A stretch of 64,000 nt of DNA from Pontederia crassipes (lineage: Eukaryota > Streptophyta > Magnoliopsida > Commelinales > Pontederiaceae). The translations under genes and the position numbers were made by a program. The notes below the pieces were generated by a model that saw nothing but the letters and a program-made list of their open reading frames with translations, was not told the DNA's origin and did not search any database. The stretch spans positions 6,789,001-6,853,000 of the forward strand of contig CM060195.1 of assembly GCA_030549335.1 (NCBI GenBank), read 5' to 3'. Positions 56,661 to 64,000 of the stretch are shown in pieces (position 1 is the stretch's first letter; each line of letters starts with the position of its first letter).

Positions 56661-59245
56661 TGTAACATCCTAAGAAACAAAAAAAAAAGAGAAAATGCTT
56701 GTAAAGCCCGCACGCGTCCACAGTCCAAGTCCAAGTGTATTTTCACCTTAAAATAATGCCCTAAGCTCCCTTAGATGTCATGAGCCGAAAGTTACCCTCT
56801 TTGCTACAGTGAACATCATACCACTCTCACCACACTCTCTCCATGACACTGTAGCTCACGTCCGATCTTCCCTCTCTCACAAAATAGTATTACAGCAGGG
56901 TAAGTACATGCACTTAGCTACAGCATCTCCCTCAAATCTCACTCTTACTCTCTCTAATTTCTCCCTGCCGAGTTCCCCTCAAGAGTCCTAATCCCTAACT
57001 AGAGAAGGAGAGCTAGAGAAGGAAGGAAAGGAAGGAAGAAAAGATGATAGAATTAGGACATAAGCTAAGCAAAATATGTTTGAGGGGATCAAACTTCTTT
57101 AATCTTTCTCTTAATAATGTTTGAATGGATGGATTAGGACATAAAGAACAAATCCTTTGTTCTTAGAGAAAAGATTATGGAAAATGTGCTTTTCATAAGT
57201 AATGTTCCTTTAGGTTACTATTCTATTGCTATCCATGATTAGAATGTCACGTGTTTCATAACTTCATGCTCTAATTGCTCTTTATACTTAGTATTAAAAT
57301 GTTCATTGTTGTTATGTAACCTATTATGGAAATGTTTAAAGCTCATGTACATGTATGATGTTGATTAGCATGTTAAATGCCTTAATGTGAAAAATAAAAT
57401 CTCATGTGGTTCATGATTAGAATGTTAAGAATGTTAAGAAATGTCTTACATGAATTTTGGAAGTCAATATATGTTCAATATGTCAATGTATGCAAGATTA
57501 GGAAATAAATGATGTAAAAATCGTGTAGCTGCCATCTCAGAACGGGCGACCGATTCTATATCGGTCGACTATTCTGGAAGGACAGATACATTCTGTGATC
57601 AGCGATCGATCGAACGCCCTATTTTGATCATCCGAAAGTTACGAACCGGTCGACCTATATGCCACCGGTCATCCGATTTAAGTAGTCATCACATTCTGTG
57701 ATTAGCGGACGAACTTGAATCCAGTTTCGGTCGTCCGAAAGACCCATAATGGTCGATCGTTATACGAGCGGTTGCCCGTTTTAGAGAGTCATCACATTCT
57801 GTGATTAGCGGACGAACTGAACGCCCTGTTTCGATCGTCCGAAAGGACCATAACGGTCGACCGATAATTCGACCGGTCGCCCGATATAAGACTAGTGGTC
57901 GACCGTTACCCAAAATAGTCGTTCAATTCTGGGATATGATTGGTTATGATTGAATGTCCACATATAGCATGATTTGAAATTTGTATGACATTAAATAGGG
58001 TTAAAAGATACAACATGTATTGAATGATTGTATGTATTGATGAACGTTTTTAAAAGACGGATTGATGAAGGTGTGACATTTCTTTATGACTTGGGACCAA
58101 TCGGTACCCTACCTAAGACTCCACCGACGGGTGGAGGAAGACCTCATTGGCAAAGGTGGGTAATGATCTCATTGACGAATGATGGTAATGACCTCTTCTA
58201 AAAAAGAGGGTTAAGACCTCGCCTACAGGGAGAGTTAAGATCTCATCGAAGGATGAGAGTTAAGACCTCACCCACGGGTGAGAGTTATGATCTATGAGTC
58301 ACCACTCTTCTCAATCGATAAGATAAGAAAGTATCTAAATAAAGATGAAAGACGAAAAGATGTAAAGAAGAATGATGAATGACTTGGGACATAAAGACAA
58401 AGATGATAAAGATGAAGAAGACACTTATGAGGATGCATTATGAATGTCAATTTGTCACATCATATGATGTCATGAATAAAGATGACCAAGTAAAGTAAGA
58501 CAAGATTATGATATGCAATAGTATAAAGATAAGTATGATGATAAGATATGATACGCAATAGCATAATGATAAGTAAGATGATAAGTTATGATATACATGA
58601 TCTAAAGATTATGATGTTACATGTTATCTTATCTTGCCATGATGAAATGCTCACATGCCATATAGTATGCATAAGTAGCTCATAGCATGCATATGATTTA
58701 TGTTCCATGATGATGAAATGCATATGCCATGACATGTAGAGATTATGTATAAGATCAAAGCATGCATGAGCCTCAACATACTCTAACGGGAGAAATTTCC
58801 TGCATCCCATGGATCCGTGCAGGTATGAAAGAGACTTAGGTTCGGCGGCAAGAGTCTCGTGACGATGACATTGCACATGGGTCTATCGGGCTACGACCCA
58901 AGTTATTTTACCTTTATCATGTCATGATGATGAACCCTTACAAGGGTTAAGTATGTATGGCTTATGGACTTCTTATTGAGTCATGTATTCCACTTGAACT
59001 CATTTATGTATGATGAATCTTCTATTGGGTATACGTTAGAGCCTATTAGGCCCATGGGCCAGTTTATGTATCTTGGATTTTTAATTATGAAGTCTTCCGC
59101 TGTTTTATGATATTATTGTTCATGTTTGTTATGATTATGTTTCCGCTGCAATATTTTATAAATTAGGTCATGTCAAGGTCTAAGTAACGTCGCCCAGGGT
59201 TCGTCAAAAGGTTTTAAATTAGGGCCAAATTTTGGGGGCGTTACA
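56661..59245 (+). repeat. Gypsy 5' LTR
   Basis: 2585 bp. It contains ggtcgacc-type words at 57540-57910, three 103 bp tandem units at 57591-57899, a run of short gagttaagacctc repeats at 58110-58290, and gataag/atgatacg repeats of about 55 bp at 58500-58600. Confidence 0.9.
57591..57899. repeat. Three tandem 103 bp units in the gypsy LTR
   Basis: Units begin ttctgtgat at 57591, 57694 and 57797. Each carries agcggacgaac (or gcgatcgatcgaac), a cgtccgaaag core and a ggtcgacc/ggtcgatc word. Confidence 0.85.
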
Positions 59246-59247
59246 AT

Positions 59248-59260
59248 TGGTATCAGAGCC
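59248..59260 (+). promoter_or_regulatory. Gypsy primer-binding site (initiator tRNA-Met)
   Basis: tggtatcagagcc two bases after the LTR end. Confidence 0.9.
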
Positions 59261-59430
59261 TTAGTTTGGCTCTTATGTATTAAGTCTTATAGGTCTAAGC
59301 CATAGGTCGGCTAAAATGTCTAAGTGTAAAGTCCATGTGCAATCGTCACGATGTGCCACCGAAGGTACATGTTCTTCCATGTTTAACTCATGCTAATGAT
59401 GATGTTATGTTTATTAATTATGGATGTAGA

Positions 59431-59530
59431 TGCCACGAAGATGAGCAATCATTGACGAGGAATACGAAAGGACTACTTTCCTCGATAGATTAATCCGGGC
59501 GGCACAAAATGCCCAATGGACTAATGATCC
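59431..59530 (+). pseudogene. Gypsy gag remnant
   Basis: ATG 59431 opens MPRR, a stop, then AIIDEEYERTTFLDRLIRAA and AQWTNDP, the start of a gag frame. It passes within a few bases into protease-region sequence in another frame, so nearly all of gag, including its zinc knuckle, is deleted. Confidence 0.7.
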
Positions 59531-62500
59531 AAGGTAATATTCTAATTACCGGTCACTATGCAAATGTTCTCTTTGATTTGGGAGCAACTCATTTCTTTAT
59601 ATCTCATGCATTTGTTAGAATGCTAGAAGTGAAGCCCCTAGTGACTAATTGTCAATTAGAAGTAGTGACTCCAACCAGAATGGTAGTCACTAGAAGATAT
59701 GTTTCCAATGTATCTATAGAAATAGATAGGAAGAATTTTCCATGTGATCTCATATTACTTCCTATGATAGATTATGATGTAATCTTAGGAATTGATTGGT
59801 TATCCTATAATGATGCTCGTATGTATTGCAAAGAAAAGAAAATCTTTATAGGTGATCATCTTGCTAAACCCACGATGATTCGGGGAATTCCCTCCAAAGA
59901 AGTCAAGATGTTAATTTCAGCAATCAAAGCAAGCAAGATGATTAAAAAAGGAGCAAGAGGATTCTTAGAAAGTGTCATCAAGACGGATTCACAATCAAGG
60001 GCACTTGAATCCTTAGATGTGGTGAGTGAATATCCCGATGTCTTTCCGGAAGACATTGCGGGATTGCCGTCAAGAAGGGAAGTTGAGTTCAATATTGAAC
60101 TACTTTCGGGTACCACGCCCATTTCAAAGCCGCCATACCGAATGGCTCCGACGGAGATGCATGAATTGAAGACTCAATTATAAGAGCTTTTGGATAAGGG
60201 GTTCATAAGGCCAAGCGTCTCACCATGGGGTGCACCGGTACTTTTTTGTTAAGAAGAAAGATGGTTCTTTAAGGTTGTGCATCGACTATCGAATGCTCAA
60301 TAAAGTCATGGTGAAGAACAAATACCCCTTACCAAGGATCGATGATCTATTTGATCAATTGTCAACGGCGTCGATTTTCTCAAAGATCGACTTAAGAAGT
60401 GGCTACCATCAATTAATGGTGGCTGAACAAGATGTTCCCAAAATGACATTTCGTTCAAGGTATGGACACTATGAATTCTTAGTTATGCATTTTGGACTAA
60501 TGAATGCGTCTGCCGTATTCATGGATTTGATGAATAAGGTCTTCCGTCCATACTTGGACAAGTTCGTGATCGTATTTGTGGATGATATCCTCATCTACTC
60601 ATCAAGCCCGGAAGAGCACCGGGAACACATCCGCATTGTATTGGAGACTTTAAGAAGGAACAAGCTCTACGCCAAGTTCTCTAAATGTGAATTTTGGCTT
60701 GAAGAAGTGATGTTTCTTGGACACATAGTGTCAAGACATGGAGTGGCCGTGGATCCGGCTAAAGTTGAAGCAGTCACTAATTGGAGTAGGCCAAAGAATG
60801 TGACTGAAATTAGAAGCTTCTTGGGACTTGCCAGATATTATAGAAGTTTTATCCAAGACTTCTCCAAGATTGCTGCTCCCATGATCAAGTTAACAAGAAA
60901 AGGCGAGAAGTTCATATGGACACAAGCATGTGAAGCAAGCTTTCAAGAGTTAAAAAGAAGACTTACCACGGCACCAATCCTCGTCATTCCTTCGGGAAGT
61001 AGAGGATATGCATTTATAGTGATGCATGTGGTACCGGCTTAGGTTGTGTACTTATGCAACATGGCAAAGTGGTTGCATACGCTTCAAGGCAATTGAAGAA
61101 GCATGAAGTCAACTACCCTATCATGATCTAGAGTTAGCGGTAGTTGTTTTTGCATTAAAGATATGGCGCCATTATTTGTATGGTGAAGACTTTGAAGTGT
61201 ACACGGATCACAAGAGCTTGAAGTACGTGTTCTCACAAAAAAAGAATTAAACATGAGGCAAAGAAGATGGCTCGAGTTCCTTAAGGACTATGAGTTCGCC
61301 ATATTGTACCACCCCGGAAAAGCTAATGTAGTTGCGGATGCACTAAGTCGCAAGTGGGAAGGATCACTTGGATGTTTAAGAGTTCACAAGTGGAATCTTG
61401 TGGAAAGCATAGTGCAATGGGCTCCAACCATTTTTTGCCAAAGGATCATATGTATGGCTCATCATGTGATCGAATCAAGCTTAGTGAGAAGAATTGTTGA
61501 AGTTCAAAGAAGGGATTCCGAATATGCAAGAATGATCAACGTTTGTCAAAGGGAAAGGAATCACTTCAAGTATAGTGAAGATGGTGCAATTAGGTACAAG
61601 AACCGATTATGAGTTTCAAAAGATAAGGCATTAAGAAAAGAGATTTTGGATGAGTATCACAAGTCCGAATTCTCAATTCATCCCGAAAGCACCAAAATAT
61701 TCAAGAATTTGCAAAGAAACTTTTGGTGGAAAGACATGAAAAAGAAAGTGGCCAAGTATGTAGCCAAGTGCATAGTGTGTCAACAAGTTAAGATTGAACA
61801 CCGAAGGCCTTGTGGTAAATTACAACCCTTACCTATTCCGAAATGGAAATGATGAAGTATCTCCATGGATTTTGTAGTAGGACTACCACGAACCCGGAAG
61901 GGGCATGATGCAATTTGGGTTGTAGTTGATCATTTGACAAAGTCGGCTCACTTTATTCCTATGAAAGTGGGTCAATCCATGGAAAGCATGGTGGAGTTAT
62001 ATGTGAACAAGATTATTCGTTTGCATGGAATTCCAGCTTCTATTATTTCGGATAGAGATCCGAGGTTCACTTCAAGATTTTGGAAATGCCTCCAAAATGC
62101 ATTTGGAACAAGATTAAATTTTAGCACGTCATTCCACCCTCAAACCGACGGTCAAAGTGAAAGAACAATCCAAACACTTGAAGATATGCTTAGAGCTTGT
62201 GCTTTGGATTGACATGGAAATTGGAATGACCACCTTCCTTTGGTGGAATTTGCTTATAATAATAGTTATCACTCAAGTATTAAGATGGCTCCATTTGAAG
62301 CTCTATATGGTAGGCCTTGTCGTTCTCCGGCATGCTGGAGTGAAATCGGAGAGAAAATATATCTTAGACCGGATTTGGTCCACATGTATGTTGACAAAGT
62401 AGACTTGATCAAGCAAAGGATGTTAGCGGCGCAAAGTAGACAAAAGAGTTATGCGGATATGAGAAGAAGTGAACAACTGTATGAAGTTGGAGATCATGTA

Positions 62501-62944
62501 ATTCTCAAAGTCTCACCAACTAAAGGTGTCATGAGATTTAGTAAGAAAGGAAAGTTAACACCAAGATACATTGGACCTTTCGAGATCCTAGAGAAAGTTG
62601 GCGAAGCAGCCTATAAGTTAGCATTACCACATTCATATGCTAAACTTCATAATGTCTTCCATGTGTCGATGCTCCGAAAGTATGTTCATGATGAGGCTAA
62701 TGTGATTCGGATCGAGAAGCCAAATATTAAGGAGGACTTAACATATGCCGAGCAACCTATGGAGATTATCGATTATCAAGTAAAGGACCTCAAGAACAAA
62801 AGCATTCCCATGGTCAAAGTGGCATGGAAGCATCATAAAGGGCAAGAAGCAAAGGGGTTTTTTGAATTCATCATCAAAGAGTGGTCTATCCAGACGGTCA
62901 AGTCAGGTCTCGATTTGAGCAATGGGGAAGGTAGAGTGTATTAA
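59530..62944 (+). pseudogene. Gypsy pol: protease, reverse transcriptase, RNase H, integrase, chromodomain-like end
   Basis: Protease VLFDLGATHFFISHAF at 59560-59610 has L where the catalytic DSG/DTG motif has S or T. DYDVILGIDWL follows. Reverse transcriptase has [31 protein letters not shown] and [13 protein letters not shown]. RNase H has SDACGTGLG and [13 protein letters not shown]. Integrase has a zinc-binding HHCC part (CIVCQQVK), [28 protein letters not shown] and [20 protein letters not shown]. The C-terminal part has KLTPRYIGPFEILE and a chromodomain-like YQVKDLKNKSIPMVKVAWKH. Breaks: stop at 60181; frameshifts near 60235, 61010, 61115 and 61250; stops near 61610 and 61850; stop at 62210. 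It cannot be translated as one protein. Confidence 0.92.
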
Positions 62945-63050
62945 AGAGTCGGTGCTAGGCAAGCATAGTAAGTGATTTCGTGTTATTTCGAACAAAGAAA
63001 CATGGGAGCTTGAAGAGGAAATGCGAGAGAAGTTTTCGAAACTTTTCGGT
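62851..63050 (+). pseudogene. Displaced end of the gypsy chromodomain
   Basis: HHKGQEA at about 62830-62850 is followed by about 150 bp of unrelated sequence and then, at 63001, TWELEEEMREKFSKLF, which in relatives follows EA directly. The intervening sequence is an insertion, or the intact form has been altered; the frame ends at 62942 within it. Confidence 0.55.
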
Positions 63051-63094
63051 AAGCAATTTAAGTTTTAGCAAAATTCGAGGACGAATTTTTATTT

Positions 63095-63106
63095 AAGGGG
63101 GTAGGT
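63095..63106 (+). promoter_or_regulatory. Gypsy polypurine tract
   Basis: aagggggtaggt directly before the 3' LTR start at 63107. Confidence 0.8.
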
Positions 63107-64000
63107 TGTAACATCCTAAAAAATAAAAAAAAGAGAAAATGCCACTAAAGCCCACACGCTCCCACAGCCTAAGCCCAAGTGTGTTTCCACCTTAAAATAA
63201 TGCCCTAAGCTCCCTTAGATTCCATCAGCCGAAAGTTACCCCCTTTGCTACAGTGAACAACATACCACTCTCACCACACTCTCTCCATGGCACTGTAGCT
63301 CACGTCCCATCTTCCCTCCCTCATGAAATAGTATTACAGCAGGGTAAGTACATGCACTTAGCTACAGCATCTCCCTCAAATCTCACTCTTACTATCTCTA
63401 ATTTCTTCCCGCCGAGCTCCCCTCAAGAGTCCTAATCCCTAACTAATTTCAGCTAGTCCAGAGAGAGAAGGAGAGCTAAAGAAGGAAGGAAAGGAAGGAA
63501 GAAAAGAGAAAAGAGGCTAGGATTAGGACATAAGCTAAGCAAGATATGTTTGAGGGGATCCAACTTCCTTAATCTTTCCCCTAATGATATCTGAATGGAT
63601 GGATTAGGGCATAAAGAACAAACCCTTTGTTCTTAGAGAAAAGATTATGGGAAATGTGCATTTCATAAGTAATGTTCCTTTAGATTACTATTCTATTGCT
63701 ATCCATGATTAGAATGCCATGTGTTTCATAACTTCATGCTCTAATTGCTCTTTATGCTTAGTATTAAAATGTTCATTGTTGTTATGTAACCTATTATGGA
63801 AATGTTTAAAGCTCATGTACATGTATGATGTTGATTAGCATGTTAAATGCCTTCATGTGAAAAATAAAATCCCATGTGGTTCATGATTAGAAGGTTAAAA
63901 ATGTTAAGAAATGTCTTACATGATGTTTGGAAGCCAATATGTGTTCAATATGTCAATGTATGCAAGATTAGGAAATAAATGATGTAAAAATCGTGTAGCT
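63107..64000 (+). repeat. Gypsy 3' LTR, truncated by window end
   Basis: First 894 bp of the LTR, aligned to 56661-57540 with scattered substitutions and a small insertion near 63450 (tttcagctagtccagag). Confidence 0.92.

Larger units (their letters stand above)
56661..64000 (+). mobile_element. Ty3/gypsy chromovirus-like retrotransposon, gag deleted, 3' LTR cut by window end
   Basis: The 5' LTR at 56661-59245 (2585 bp) starts tgtaacatcc and ends gcgttaca; the 3' LTR starts at 63107 with the same sequence and runs off the window. Primer site tggtatcagagcc at 59248-59260 and purine tract aaggggg just before 63107. Gag is reduced to about 30 codons, then protease, reverse transcriptase, RNase H, integrase and a chromodomain-like end follow in gypsy order. 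Del/Tekay-type affinity is inferred from the PR-RT-RH-INT-chromodomain layout and the long LTRs. Confidence 0.92.

Noticed and set aside
57591..57899. Regular 103 bp units considered as a CRISPR-like or satellite array
   Set aside because: Three diverged units inside an LTR with no distinct repeat/spacer pattern; ordinary LTR tandem duplication.

Overview
The window is nuclear DNA from a flowering plant, very probably a eudicot, in a gene-poor region packed with transposable elements. The evidence is Ty1/copia and Ty3/gypsy LTR retrotransposons with complete LTR/primer-site/purine-tract architecture, Mutator-like (MULE) and CACTA DNA transposons, an Au-type SINE, and a patch of rearranged chloroplast DNA. 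No RNA gene, CRISPR array or bacterial feature is seen. The only candidate host gene is a damaged DUF674-family gene near 38.2-39.0 kb.

Layout. 1-1061: end of an LTR-type repeat running off the left edge. 1062-2118: mosaic nuclear plastid DNA (rpoB end, rpoC1 pieces, two inverted ycf2 pieces). 2119-4724: decayed LTR-like sequence, including a truncated copia LTR. 4725-36713: one old MULE (MULE-1, about 6 kb before insertions). It holds a plus-strand GRF-zinc-finger gene near its left end and a convergent minus-strand FAR1/FRS-type transposase gene. That transposase gene is split by two retrotransposons. The first is a 7.2 kb non-coding element (7691-14885, TSD aagat). The second is a SIRE/Maximus-like copia element (16631-35454, TSD ccact), which itself carries a 9.0 kb tRNA-Asp-primed non-autonomous element (19237-28233, TSD gatat), which in turn carries a SINE (26916-27091). 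36714-39742: spacer, a possible hAT-like element and the DUF674 remnant. 39743-44420: a nearly intact copia element on the minus strand (TSD cctag). 45274-47091: a CACTA element (TSD tca). 47305-53619: a second MULE (MULE-2) with long terminal inverted repeats, a FAR1-type gene lacking its catalytic core, a 479 bp CACTA derivative inside that gene (TSD gag), and a convergent GRF-zinc-finger/membrane-anchor gene. 53620-56660: mostly unassigned AT-rich DNA. 56661-64000: a gypsy chromovirus-like element with gag deleted, its 3' LTR cut by the window end.

Two points stand out. First, both MULEs, whose terminal repeats are unrelated, have the same two-gene plan: a FAR1-like transposase and, convergent to it, a small GRF-zinc-finger protein with a C-terminal membrane segment. 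This is the position mudrB holds in maize MuDR. Second, the two tRNA-Asp-primed non-autonomous elements share two hairpin-plus-polypurine modules about 1.0-1.1 kb apart, one internal and one terminal. The loops are nearly constant (AGGA, or TGGA in one of the four) while the stems differ yet stay paired.

No gene here looks intact enough to be confidently functional; most reading frames are broken by stops, frameshifts or nested insertions.
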